From Plantago elongata (taxonomy: Eukaryota > Streptophyta > Magnoliopsida > Lamiales > Plantaginaceae): a DNA stretch of 21,414 bases. Made by a program: the position numbers and the translations under genes. Positions 1-10,429 of this stretch are shown in pieces; within the stretch, counting starts at the first letter, position 1, and each line of letters opens with the position of its first letter. The notes below the pieces were generated by a model that ran no database searches, was not told where the DNA came from, and worked only from the letters and a program-made list of their open reading frames with translations. The stretch spans positions 1-21,414 of the forward strand of contig JAYMSP010003039.1 in NCBI GenBank assembly GCA_036897095.1, in the 5' to 3' direction.

Positions 1-381
1 CCTAACTCAATCTCACGAATAAGTGAATTTTAAATAGTAATTGTTTGTTTCGTTTCGTTCTGTATTTTTCTATTTTTACCCGTTAATCAAATAACAATCA
101 AATTCATGCATCTTATATTTATTTTATTCTAATGAGCATATTGATGATCACTCATCCTGAACGGCTGAAAATATAGAATTCGATAACAACTGGAGTTCTA
201 TTAGAGTACTACTACTTGTCATCTTCACATAACCACGTACATTCATTACATGACTCCTTCATTCTTACTTGGAAGCTAACATAAATCAACAATATATAAT
301 GACAAGTATTAATTTTAACAAGATTTTATTAATTTTAATCGTAGAAAAAAACACTTAAAAACAAATATAGTTGCTTGAAAC

Positions 382-534
382 TTACAAATTCAGATCCAAG
401 TCCAAATCTAAAATTTACACATACCACCAGTAGCAAGTGAAACCACTAAAGAAGAAGAATCATGATAAGTACCTGCTAAGACGTCCACTACCATACTTAT
501 ATGGGATGAAGAAAAGGTAAGTTCGTTCGAAGGG
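382..534 (-). other. Possible terminal exons ending in an EAR-like LDLDLNL motif
   Basis: On the minus strand, codons at 405-385 read LDLDLNL followed directly by TAA at 384-382. This matches the LxLxL EAR repression motif, which recruits TOPLESS-type co-repressors and often lies at the C-terminus of plant transcription factors. A possible 65-bp intron (472-408, GTACTT donor, TTTTAG acceptor) would join it in frame to an open segment at 534-473 that ends in MVVDVLA. The intron is short and no DNA-binding domain is visible further upstream on this strand. It may be chance; the motif is seen, the gene is inferred. Confidence 0.15.
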
Positions 535-1395
535 CTAAATAAAGATGATATTTAGAAAGCAATGATCATATTGAAGTGTAATCCATACAACGAGTTCATT
601 AGGAGCCTCAACAAATAACCTGAATTAGGCCAATGCATCATTATACTCTATGCATGCAAATTCAAGTATTGGTAAAACATACAACCTTACTCGTCATAAT
701 ACAATCGCCCAATACAAAAGCTCATGGTAAATAATATATCAATTCTAAAATTCAATTGCATCTTTTATATATTTCATATTCAATTACATATCTTATTAAA
801 TTATGTATTTTATTCATCATTTACAAATAAATAATACATTTTAATATGACGTAAAACACGCGTAGCATGTTACATAAATTTTAGTAATTTAATATATGAT
901 TTATTTATAAAATTTACGGACACCGCGCTAAATAGGAGTTTAGTAGTAATTCTGACAGTACTAATTGGAACACGATGCAATAATTTGTAATAACTAAATT
1001 ACATCTCACCATTAAAATTTGATATATATGAGATAACACATGAAATCCAATATCTTCAAAATAAATAGATCATATATTGATAAAACGGAATCAATTTACA
1101 TCTAGATTGAACACCGGAAGAGTAGAAAATACAAACTATCTGTTTCACAATGTCTGGCCAAAGCCCAAGGTGAGCCAATGAATTATTGCATTTTGGAGGA
1201 AAATAAAAGGCAAGGAATTAAGGGAAATCGTGATGCTAAAGGCTTTGGAATCTTCCACCAAGTTTCCAGCGTGAGAACGTGATGGAGCATTTTGTTGCAA
1301 TTGATTAACCAATTAAGTTGAGACGATCCCTCTCAAAGGCTCCATATCCTGACTAGATAGCAAGACGAACATCATAGGCTTATCATAATTTGAAT

Positions 1396-1423
1396 GGGTT
1401 GGGTTGGGTTGTTGTGCGGGTTG
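1396..1423 (+). repeat. GGGTT short tandem repeat
   Basis: Three exact GGGTT units at 1396-1410 are followed by a related G/T-rich tail (GTTGTGCGGGTTG). A comparable C/A-rich stretch on the opposite strand lies at about 6704-6727. These are low-complexity pentamers, not the plant telomere unit TTTAGGG. Confidence 0.7.
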
Positions 1424-1558
1424 AAATGGTTTGAACCATTGACATGACTAGAACTACAATGCCAGCACTCTCAAACAAGAATTTATATATCCCTATAATT
1501 TAAAATCCTAATAGTTCTAATAAGTAATAACTCATATATATACGTGAGAAGAATGAAT

Positions 1559-1640
1559 AACATCTCAGTTGGTAATACGTTTCTATTCCAACTAATAGAT
1601 TGGAGGTTCGAGTCACCCTTTATTAATTCTTGGAAAGAAA
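1559..1640 (+). mobile_element. tRNA-derived SINE head, copy 1
   Basis: An A-box-like word (TCTCAGTTGGTAA, 1563-1575) is followed about 30 bases later by a near-consensus B box (GGTTCGAGTCACC, 1605-1617). Order and spacing match an RNA polymerase III internal promoter. The bases between (ACGTTT, TTCCAACTAATAGATTGG) are shared with other copies in the window (about 10372, 19984-20118 and 20723), and the unit does not fold as a complete tRNA, so a SINE head fits better than a tRNA gene. The 3' end and target duplication are not clear. Confidence 0.6.
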
Positions 1641-1699
1641 AACTCATACACCTGATTCCAATAAGTCACTTGTACCTTGAAAGTAGAGTTGTTGAAACG

Positions 1700-2340
1700 A
1701 ATCGAGCCTGACCGAAGTCTCGACTCGGGCTCAAGTTGTTCGTTACACAACTTCATTTGTCTCTACAAGACACAGTAACAATGTGAATTGCACAGTATTC
1801 GCCCACCCCCCATCAAACTACAGTAATTTGGACAATCTTCCATCATGCAGTATATTTGGACCCCTCTCAGAAAATGGTTTTACATAGATACAACCGTACA
1901 AAGATTGGTTGTAAACTACCCCTATTGCTTTCTCTATTGTTAAACTTTTAAATACAAAACAATTGATGTTAGTAGTGTCATCATGGTTGCTCCAATCCGA
2001 AAATTGATCTAAAATCTCAGTTATACAATCTCGAAACATTTTGATCTTAAAATTTTAAATTGAGATTCTCCAATTTCGGCAACCAATATATTGATGTAGG
2101 GAAGGGAAAATATTGATGAATATTGGCATATACAGAAAAAAAAGGCCACTACATCTACATGCACACATATATAGAGGTCTCTAAAAGAATTCTTCATTTA
2201 CCGCATTTCTGTGAATAACAAGTACATACATGAATACATGACATAGATATGGTACGTACCCATGCATATTCTGAATCTTAATTTCGTAACACTTGTTATC
2301 TTACATTATTATACATACCCAATATTACATGTATGACATA
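1700..2340. other. Intergenic region downstream of the GASA-like relic
   Basis: No gene is supported. Around 1706-1735 there is a GC-richer, partly self-complementary patch starting GAGCC and ending GGGCTC, of the kind found in old repeats. A 73-codon minus-strand frame at 1818-2039 has no recognisable domain. On the minus strand this region would hold any 3' UTR of the GASA-like gene. Confidence 0.55.
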
Positions 2341-2349
2341 ACTCTTTAT

Positions 2350-2637
2350 TTAAGGGCACTTAGGTCCTCCCTTGGGGCTCTTCCAGTCCCTATAACAAGG
2401 GCACTCGTCCTTGTGTCCTTAAGTCCCAGATGGCACACAATGACACTTTGCACAACATATTCCACAATACTTTAGGCACCGATCCTTGAAACTAGCCTTA
2501 GAGCAACGGTACTCACACTTTGCGTTGCAGTTGAAACTAAGGGGTGTTGCTGGTTCCATTATCGGTTAAATTGCACAAGTGACAGCAAAAAAGAGAGTAA
2601 TTACAAGAATCACCATGCCTGCCTTCATTGAAGCCAT
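2350..2637 (-). pseudogene. GASA/snakin-type cysteine-rich peptide gene with two in-frame stops
   Basis: Read from the ATG at 2637, the frame gives a hydrophobic signal peptide (MASMKAGMVILVITLFFAV) and then the GASA domain, ending at TAA 2352-2350. The reading is 95 codons plus stop, a usual length for the family. All 12 family cysteines are present in order, including [10 protein letters not shown] and ECPCYRD, with the family-typical KCP C-terminus. GASA/snakin proteins are secreted, disulfide-rich plant peptides, often gibberellin-regulated, with roles in growth or defence. Two TAA codons break the frame: codon 24 (2568-2566), just after the signal peptide, and codon 73 (2421-2419), where relatives have Tyr in a GTYG motif. 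There is no frameshift. The TATA box and a 5'-UTR intron survive, so loss looks recent; sequence error or a null allele is possible. Confidence 0.85.
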
Positions 2638-2651
2638 CTCTTCAAGTACAC

Positions 2652-2738
2652 CTAACAACAAAAAAGTGTTACAATCCAATATATGATAGATAGTCTTTGT
2701 TAGAAATGAATTTAGAGAATAAGAACATATATGAGTAC
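2652..2738 (-). other. 5'-UTR intron of the GASA-like gene
   Basis: On the minus strand a donor CAAG|GTACTC (GT at 2738-2737) and a T-rich acceptor TTGTTGTTAG (AG at 2653-2652) define an 87-bp intron ending 14 bases before the ATG. The non-coding first exon would run from about 2815 to 2739. Position and signals are read from sequence; splicing itself is inferred. Confidence 0.6.
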
Positions 2739-2837
2739 CTTGTAAATCTTAAAAGTTAAAACACAACGCTGTAAATATAAGACTTTTTGTGAGAAGGTGT
2801 ATGAAACTTGTGTGTATGGTGATGAATTGGAATGAAG

Positions 2838-2845
2838 TTTATATA
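2838..2845 (-). promoter_or_regulatory. TATA box of the GASA-like gene
   Basis: A perfect TATATAAA lies on the minus strand about 200 bp upstream of the ATG and about 100 bp upstream of the 5'-UTR intron donor. Transcription would be expected to start near 2805-2815. The intact core promoter suggests the gene could still be transcribed despite its stops. Confidence 0.65.
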
Positions 2846-2859
2846 GTGAAGCTGGCAAT

Positions 2860-3630
2860 TACTCCAGCATAGAACGTAAAAGGTAAAGAAACTGATCATA
2901 ATGAGTGATACTTATCCAAGGAGTCTAGTAGTCTACAATCTACATTTAAACCCGCACAGATTAAGACTATTGGTCAAATGCTGAATTGAGGTAGTAGTAT
3001 AATGGCCATAATAAATTATATGAAACTTGTTTGTCTAGAGACATTAATTATATATGGTGAATATGTTAAAAGAGTAACGAATGCATACATGAATATAGAA
3101 TCGTATCATAATTTAGGAACTGAAAAAAATGAATAAAAATGTATTCATTCAATTGATAAGGAGGAGTTACTTTCGCTTTGCTTACAATTCATTCGCTTTG
3201 CTTACAATTCATTCGCTTTGCAGACAATTCATCCAGATTCTGCAATTCTTCAGCTTTAAACATCTGCCATTTTTGTTCCTATCACTTATCTTTTACTCAA
3301 GACTCACTTTTTGGTTCATCATATCTTGTATTCGTGTTCACATATATTAGAGAAAAATACACGGAATTTGGAATCTTTTACGCATAACATGTCAATGGCG
3401 GACACTATAAAATTTTGTAGTATCTATGTTGTTCATTGTTTCTGTCTTGTTAGTAGTAATTATATAGTGCCATGTAACATTTGAAACTTGTGGTGCATCT
3501 TAGAGCACTCTTAAGCCTTCAGTTTACACCCCCATTGATCAAAATTTCTCCAACTCACAATCCAGCTTTCCGGAAAAGAAAAAAACCAATCACATAAGTC
3601 GTAAACAGTTTAATCAATACAGGCCGGAGA
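2860..3630. other. Intergenic region between the GASA-like and PDIL5-1-like genes
   Basis: The upstream flank of the GASA-like gene and the downstream flank of the PDIL5-1-like gene meet here (both are on the minus strand). Apart from the 20-bp tandem repeat at 3172-3231, I see only AT-rich unique sequence and short frames without domains. Confidence 0.6.
3172..3231 (+). repeat. 20-bp tandem repeat, three copies
   Basis: Three head-to-tail units of TTCGCTTTGCTTACAATTCA occupy 3172-3191, 3192-3211 and 3212-3231. The first two are identical and the third differs at two bases (AG for TT). It behaves as a small minisatellite about 330 bp upstream of the TATA box of the GASA-like gene. Confidence 0.9.
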
Positions 3631-3636
3631 TTTATT
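3631..3636 (-). terminator. Possible poly(A) signal for the PDIL5-1-like gene
   Basis: AATAAA occurs on the minus strand here, about 440 bases past the stop codon at 4077. It is the first exact hexamer I see downstream. Plant poly(A) signals are loose, so this is only a candidate. Confidence 0.25.
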
Positions 3637-4076
3637 AGTCACTGTCAATACTTTCAATTAAATATGACAAGTAAACTACAGTGAAACAAAAAATACTTTC
3701 AGCAGAATAAATTCAGCTGAGAGAAACATCCGTCCCAGAGAACTTATACAACTATCTCATTAGTTAGCATAACTGTTGAAATTAATAATCTATGGCGAGA
3801 CAAAACTTTGCTATCAAATATATGAGACCATCCATTCAACCTAGCTGCGGAAGGCTGAGTGTTTCTGGTAAATCATTCCAAAGTATCACACATTGCTGCA
3901 TGAGTTGGCTGTTCATGATGCTAACTTCACCTAGTGCATTTGAAAGAAGCAATATCTTCGTAAGACAGAGATGTAGCATCTAGGAGTAAGAGTTTGATTC
4001 ATACCAGCTACAGATGCCATGTTAAGAAAGCAGTTGAGGCCCTCTAAATTACCTGAAGACAGGTCAACTATACAAC

Positions 4077-6509
4077 TCATAACTCGGCATCATTTTCCTG
4101 TTCTGCTTTCATAGCTGCCTTGTTAGTTTCTTCAATAGCAAATGCTTTGAGTGACTCAACATCCCTAGTACCTGCAGATTGAGTTTTCAGGAGCAAGTTA
4201 CATTCAATATAAGTAAACGAAAGAAATGTCTCAGTACATAGCTGAGTACATTAATTATAGAAATCTCTCTTAGCAGAGTACATATAAATAAATAAATTAA
4301 TTATGTTAGTACAGTAAAGAATTCCCAAGTAGTTATACAGTCGAGTTGACATGCTCAGGACATATGCATCGATATGTGTGGTAAATTACATGTATCACCT
4401 TCTTGGTTCTTAATTAATAATCAGAGGAAGTAATGTTCGATTCCATAAATATTCTTATCATCGATTAACAGAAGAAAAGCCAGGTATTGAATATGATATT
4501 GTTGAAGAGAACTATAGAACATCAGCAAACTTGAACTGAAGGCGATAAAAGCACAGCAGCAACACCATCAGTATGCTAACAACAAAAACATGACTCAATT
4601 GCTTATTGTACTAACACCACCTCAGAAACAGTTCTATCCATGGTACGAACCACCTACCTACAACCGTCCGGTTCTACTTCCCTTTCCTCTCTTTTCCATT
4701 CCTTTCTCGCCTCTTCTCCTTTGTTCCCTTTTATGTCTCCTATTCCCTCTCATAATATGTTTATTCTTAAGCATGCATGTACTTGTAAAATACCAACATC
4801 ACTTAACAATTTATCACCAAATGATTTAACAAATTTTGATCATGCCACAACCAATTCATCATGACTTGAAAGAGCCACTTATTAACACATTGGCTTTAGA
4901 TGCATTATCAAGTACCCTAAATTTATGCAGGCTAAATATTGGTATAATGGTTCTCTACTGCAATCCATTAATTTTGGGTGAAAACACCGCACTGTCAGTA
5001 CTGCAAGTCACATAAAAGTGAAATGAGCTTCAACTTAAGCATAGACCTAGACAATGTTTAGAAAGGATGAGTAGAGAGGAACAGGGAAGAAGGGGAGAAA
5101 GGTGAGAGTGAGAATTTACAATACTTGAAAGTGGGTTGCAACTAGCAAACTGTTGGCGCTTTACTAGAAAGGTATTTCATGGATGAGAACTATACTTGTA
5201 CATATTTGAACTGATCAAAATCTACTAGAAGTCAGATTTAAATAGTTAAAATATGCACACAATCTATGATTTAAACAAGACTGATTAGATAGATGACAGT
5301 GACGGTAAGTACTTTTTAGAATATAAAGGAAGTTGAATCAACAAAATTGGTTACTTAAAGTTCCTACATTCTCTGTATTTGAGCAAACAGAGTAATTGAA
5401 GGTTGTAGCTTGACTGAAATAGATTCTCCAACAATAAGCGTGAGGCTGTAAGAGATGATAGATCTTTGACAATTGAGCAATAGAGATTCTACTAATGAAT
5501 AGTTCAAGAAGACAGAAACTAGTGCAGGGTGGAGCCTGTGAATTTTGCAACACCTTTTGTCAAGTGCAAAACTTAGCCAGTCTAGGACAATCTTGATTTC
5601 AAGCGAAGTGTAAATTAACGTGCAAAACTTCCAATACATCTAAATTCTATTATCCTACAAGCATTGAAGTAGCAATGATGGTGGCTAAATGGACAAATCA
5701 ATTAGAATGAGAAGGCACCTAACAAGATGTGACATCTGTTATTAAGCAAATGGAAAAGAACGAAATGAGCAATAAATCATCACCTTGATACTTTAGAACT
5801 TCTTCACCACTGTAAAACAACTTGAACGTGGGGTAAGAATGGATGTGTACTTTATCACACACCGACTTATCAGTCGAGCAGTCAACTTCTCCAATCTCAA
5901 TCTCATCCTCCCCTTCCATCTCCTTCCCTAGATCCTCCCATAGTGTCCCCAAATTTTTACTGTAAACATATCTCAATTTTAACGTGCATACAAAACCACA
6001 TTCCAATTTCCAATCAAACAAACAACAAAACGTAATGTAATTAAGAGCTGAAAATTACCAGTGCTTACACCAGGGGACACAAAACTTAACGAACCACGCC
6101 GTATCTTTCTCCTGAATCTATAAATTACTAGACCAGTATTAGAAAACCAACACTATAGTAGAGCACGCAATCAACGACCAAATAATGGATTACAATGTAG
6201 AAACAGAACTATTTTAACTTCAATTTAACATCAAAAAGTACAATAAAACAAAAATATTAAGAGTTACAAGGATCTCAATCCAGGAAATTATTTGCAGTAA
6301 ACAACTAGGTTTTGCAGGTGTAAATTGAACATTTAAAAAAAATCGAGATCTAAGATGAGGTGAAGAAGTAACGAGTTTACCTTATCGTTGAAAATATCGG
6401 AATTTAAGGGGATGACTTCTGCATTAGCTGAATGATCGTGTATCGAACTGAGAAGCAGAGTAGAGAGGAAGAGTAGTAGAAGCTGGAGAAAGGCGAAACG
6501 GCACCGCAT
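4077..6509 (-). CDS. PDIL5-1: PDIL5-1-like ER thioredoxin-domain protein (four exons)
   Basis: Exons on the minus strand are 6509-6381, 6117-6059, 5959-5784 and 4171-4077; all introns (263, 99 and 1612 bp) are GT-AG, and they sum to 459 bases, 152 aa plus stop. Residues 1-30 form a signal peptide with a long Leu run. A single thioredoxin domain follows: AWFVKFCVPWCKHC (50-63) carries the redox motif C60-K-H-C63, and the cis-proline is P106 in HSYPTF. This matches the small single-domain PDI-like 5-1 family, close in size to the Arabidopsis protein, thought to act on disulfides in the ER. The C-terminus is NDAEL, a weakened form of the K/HDEL retrieval signal. No in-frame upstream ATG lies between 6509 and about 6605, so this start is clear. 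No TATA box is evident upstream. Frame and splice sites are intact. Confidence 0.92.
4691..5108. repeat. Imperfect inverted repeat inside intron 3 of the PDIL5-1-like gene
   Basis: A pyrimidine-rich stretch (about 4691-4770) is partly complementary to a purine-rich stretch (about 5030-5108). The best paired part contains GAACA and GAGAAAGG on the right arm against their complements on the left. Identity is only about 70-80 percent by eye. It could be an old fold-back element or simply opposing purine and pyrimidine tracts. Confidence 0.3.
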
Positions 6510-6619
6510 CGTGGCTGTGTTGTAACGGTGAATGAGATGTGGAAGGAGACCTCTCTCCAATGTTGAATCGTTGATGAAGAATGGAGTTTGAAATTTGCAA
6601 GCCACTCCCTTGAGTTTGA

Positions 6620-7620
6620 AGTTTTATTCAAGACCCCTTTCGAGTAAAATTCTGGTAAAGTAATATCGAGGGGCCTTGATCATGTTGGTAACTGGACTGG
6701 ATACAACCCAACCTAACCCAACCCACCCCCAATATGGGCTTCGGCCTAACCTGACGAAAATTATGAACTTCAACAAGTTACGGCCCAGATTTATATCATA
6801 GATCTGTCCTATCAAAAGGCCTACCTGCATGTTGTCTCCAATAATGTTGCATCCCCTTATACATCACACAAATGTAAAGCTCTATTCTCTTCAAATTAAA
6901 ATAGTTTTGTTTAGTTCCATCCAGATTCGTTTAATTTAGCTCTACTTAATTATAATTTATAACTAACTTAAGTTCAGTTCAGTTCAGTTCAGTTCAATTC
7001 AATTAAGTTCAGTTCAGTTTCATTTCAGTTTATAAATTTCAGTTCAAAAGAACAGAGCCTAATTCATATCATGTCTCATTGAATTTACTCTCACCCGAAG
7101 TCCTAAGACACAATACTAAACATATAGATTGATTTTCGTTTGAAACACATAAAAATTGTTATTGTTATGAGAAACAAACAATACTAAAAAATAAATTATA
7201 TTATGATGCATATAATATATAACAATTTAAACTCATTGTGTACTAGAGCAGCGTTAACTTTGAGAACCTCATAAACAAAAATGATAGTCGTATTTAGTAC
7301 ATATTGTTTCAACTCACAAAACGTCACGTTACACAAAAATTGTATTCAGTCATTTAAATCAAACGAATCTCAGTAAGATGGAAAAATAAGACATTCACTA
7401 CAAAATTTCAGAACATTATAGGTTCAACGACCCATATCATGTATTTATTATTTCAATAACTCATAATTACATACTGTTAGAAATTAAACAAACAAGCGAA
7501 CAAACAAACATTATTAACAAATTTCCGTTACACAACAATCTCCTAACACACACATTTACAAATACATACCATGCGCCATGAGTATGTTCAGTTAGTATAA
7601 CGGATTATAATTTATACGTC
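6620..7620. other. Upstream region of the PDIL5-1-like gene
   Basis: No gene is visible. A C-rich patch at about 6704-6727 (repeated AACCCAACC-like words) is the mirror of the GGGTT repeat at 1396. A pentanucleotide microsatellite lies at 6971-7019. The rest is AT-rich unique sequence without clear promoter elements for the minus-strand gene. Confidence 0.55.
6971..7019 (+). repeat. AGTTC pentanucleotide microsatellite
   Basis: About ten tandem AGTTC units span 6971-7019, with interruptions to AATTC and AAGTTC in the middle and scattered TTCAG remnants continuing to about 7045. It lies about 460 bp upstream of the PDIL5-1-like start codon. Confidence 0.85.
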
Positions 7621-8100
7621 GTATTGGTTTGTCCCAAGCAGCCGCATTAGTCCTCGAAGAAGCGGGACCCTTCACAAGAAGAAGCTAGCTCGGATTATTC
7701 TTTGCTTGGCGATGGAGAGAAAGTACAACATTGCAAATTTGCAACAACCAAAACTCTGGGTCCCACATCCCACTAAGGAAACATGATGATGACGACTGAT
7801 TAGGACAGTATATGTATGTTGTTGTTGTCCTTCTCTCTTCCTCGTAAAACTGAAATATTCGTCCTCTTCCTACAACTTACTTGCCACGTGTACTTTCTGT
7901 TATGGCCCACCACCCACCGTCCGTCGCGTCAAGTGGGCCCTTGTTTACCAACTGATCCATACGGTCCCTTGCGTCAATGTTTTTTGATGGTGCATTATTT
8001 TATTTTTTCAAATTTTGTTAGCGGTATGTTTTCACACCTGGATTATTTGATTTTAATTCCTTCTTTGTCGTGAAATTGGGATTTGATTTGATGATTTGTT
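7620..8100. other. GC-richer island with promoter-like motifs but no gene
   Basis: Base composition rises relative to the flanks. The region contains a palindromic G-box (CACGTG, 7885-7890) and GTGGGCCC (7933-7940), similar to TCP/site II elements. An 85-codon plus-strand frame at 7816-8073 has no recognisable domain. It may be a distal regulatory region or a decayed gene start; nothing decides between these. Confidence 0.35.
7885..7890. promoter_or_regulatory. G-box (CACGTG)
   Basis: The context GCCACGTGTA is a good plant G-box/ABRE-like core bound by bZIP and bHLH factors. The nearest supported gene start is that of the PDIL5-1-like gene 1.4 kb away, so its relevance is uncertain. Confidence 0.3.
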
Positions 8101-10340
8101 GAATGGATTGCATTTTTGTTTGGAGAGTATGAAATGGCTCTAATTAGACGTGATGATGGTACAGTGGACTGAGCAAAATTTGGACTCATGGGGAAAAATA
8201 ATGCAACTATGTGGAGTATTATTATGAATTAATTAGACAAGAAGTTTAATAGGACAAATTGGATCTGGACGGTATTTGTGTGGACTTTGAAAATTGGATC
8301 TCATTTTTGTAAACATATCTAAAATTGTTTATATGATTATATACTATACATTTTTATATACTTTTTATCAGGTCGATAAATCATTATATATTTACAACTA
8401 GTTTGGTTGACATGCACTGACCTAACTTGGCAAAGATGTGAAGACATCAAGGATAAGCCACCAACTATTTATGCTCAAGTATAGTTGTTTCATTACTTAA
8501 GTTAATAATTATTGGTGTTTAAGAAAGTTTGATACATTAGAATTGTTGTAACTATAGGTGAAAAATGAAATATAAAAATGATAAAACATAAAAATAGGTC
8601 AAGTAGAGAAATTATAGAACAAAATGTTTGTTTTGTGAAAAAATGAAAGCTTATTTTAGTTTTGTTTAATGTTTGTTTGATTACTTTTTATTAATATATA
8701 TATATATTAGTATGAGTCTGTACGGTACTTTTAAAATTGTTATGCATGTCAAAATGTATGTATATAGATAGTGGATGTATCAACGTGGCACCAGGGTTAT
8801 GATTAAAATGCATTATGGCTAGGTCTTCCTTCTAGCTATGGCAATGGTAAATGGTAATGCTTCGGCTTCATGAAGATAATAGGAATGAAAATGGGATAGA
8901 TACTTCTTTGCAAAGCTATCATGGTGCAATCAATAAAATTTAACTGACATGTGTTGCCACGTAGGGGTAGCTGCTGAAGTAAGTTGAGAGCCTGGTACTT
9001 TCGAGTGATCTGGAAGAAAATATTGACTACTGCAAGCAATCAGGTTATATGCAAATCATTTTTTCTTAAAAAAATACTACGTATTTGTTTGGTGGTTACT
9101 TTGGTTGGAAATATGATGTCCGACCCTATCCACACCTCTTTTCTTAATGTGCCCCTAGTTAATTGGACTCATGCGTAATACATTCCTGAGGTTTCTAAAA
9201 ATTTGAAGACTTAAAAGGAAGTTTAAATATGGAGTATTATGATCCGAACCTAGAAGACAACACTACTTGAATCATAAACCTCAGTCACATATACCATCCG
9301 AAAAGACTTGCTATCAAGAAGAGTCACCAATGGGACCGAGCTTAAGTCATGTCGAGCATAGGCTTCCTCTATGCCTTAATGTTACACCGAAGAATGAGGA
9401 TTAATGTAGCTAAGAACTACCCTAAACTGACCACATATGGGATGTGGGCAACCCTATTATGACATAAACGTAACTAGTAACTTTAAGGTGTTATGTCACG
9501 CCAAGTTCGCCCAAATCTGGAAATAGCACAGTCTCCAATGTCGTAAATTATGTAATACCCATATACATCGGGATGGCTGGCCATTCAAGGTTGAAACCTT
9601 GACAATATATATACTCATTCATCAAGTCTATATACTTCTATTTGTCTAAGTTATACAATGATAAAAACATTACTAATTTAAAATGTTATTTGTTTAAAGA
9701 AAAAAATTAACGAACACCTACAAATTGCATTGTCGTCACATTTAGTGGGAGAATGATTTTATGTAGTTGTTATCTTAGGATGCCTTCAATAGGGAAACTA
9801 TTAATAGAAAATCACCATTTGTCTCTACAAAACATGAATTAATGCGAATTCTTCAGTGATGGAATGATCAAGTTAGCTCAACAAGCTTTGTCCTCATTAA
9901 ACTAAGAATAGCATCAGGGAAAGAACAAATTCAAAATGACGTCTTCATAACAAGAAAGATATGGTTACACAAGTTTTTCATGATCTTCTACGCAAGTAAT
10001 TGGATGGTGATTCTGCATTTCTGATTTAAAAATACTAAATGAAGTTAAGAGGGATGATAACAATAGATGACAATTATTTTGGACCCGTTATGTGAGAAGG
10101 ACCCATCGAGCTCGATGGTTTGATGACGTGAATTTGATAAACGTCGCCGTTTGTGGTCAGTGGGAACAGTGGTCCATGTTGAGAGTAGTGGTCATTAACA
10201 ATTATTGAGTGGTATCATTGTCAATAAATCATTATTTTGCCTACTGATTTTGAATAGTCGATGTTAATACACGTGATATATATCAATAATTATTTTAATT
10301 TTGTGCCTTATAAGAATTTGAAGGAATTGTAACTTAATAA
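8100..10340. other. Intergenic region
   Basis: No gene found on either strand. It includes a short (AT)7 run at 8694-8707. Around 9250-9600 the composition is more balanced, with a small inverted pair TGACATAA (about 9461) and TTATGTCA (about 9492) that might belong to a decayed element. Other frames are short and lack domains. Confidence 0.55.
8694..8707. repeat. (AT)7 dinucleotide run
   Basis: Seven uninterrupted AT units form a short microsatellite in AT-rich DNA. Confidence 0.7.
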
Positions 10341-10365
10341 AATTTATGACGATGAATTGCAATTC

Positions 10366-10420
10366 AATTGATAAGATGTTTTCAAATTAATTAATTGAAA
10401 GTTCGAATTACCTTTATCGT
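10366..10420 (+). mobile_element. tRNA-derived SINE head, copy 2 (degraded)
   Basis: An A-box-like ATTCAATTGATAAG (10372-10385) is followed by a B-box-like AAGTTCGAATTACC (about 10399-10412), with the same spacing as the copy at 1563-1617. The following CCTTTAT also resembles the CCCTTTAT after that copy. Divergence is high and borders are not clear. Confidence 0.45.
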
Positions 10421-10429
10421 TTTAAAAAT

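Larger units (their letters stand above)
1..1550. other. AT-rich intergenic region
   Basis: No convincing gene is visible. About 720-940 is very AT-rich and is interrupted by two short CG-rich words, ACGCGT near 859 and CCGCGCT near 923, a texture often seen in decayed mobile elements; I could not define ends. A stretch around 1140-1380 has more balanced composition and a minus-strand open frame of roughly 50 codons, but no recognisable domain. The only candidate exons (382-534, minus) are listed separately with low confidence. Confidence 0.6.

Noticed and set aside
1396-1423. Interstitial telomere repeat
   Set aside because: The unit is GGGTT, not TTTAGGG.
1563-1617. True tRNA gene
   Set aside because: Only the two internal promoter boxes are tRNA-like; acceptor and anticodon stems do not form, and related copies occur elsewhere, so a SINE head fits better.
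1818-2039. 73-codon minus-strand frame
   Set aside because: No signal peptide, domain or splice context; likely chance in intergenic DNA.
2293-2475. 60-codon plus-strand frame
   Set aside because: It is antisense to the GASA-like domain, whose minus-strand reading explains the sequence fully.
6510-6605. N-terminal extension of the PDIL5-1-like protein to 6605
   Set aside because: The codon at 6605 is GTG and no upstream ATG exists; the ATG at 6509 begins directly with a signal peptide.
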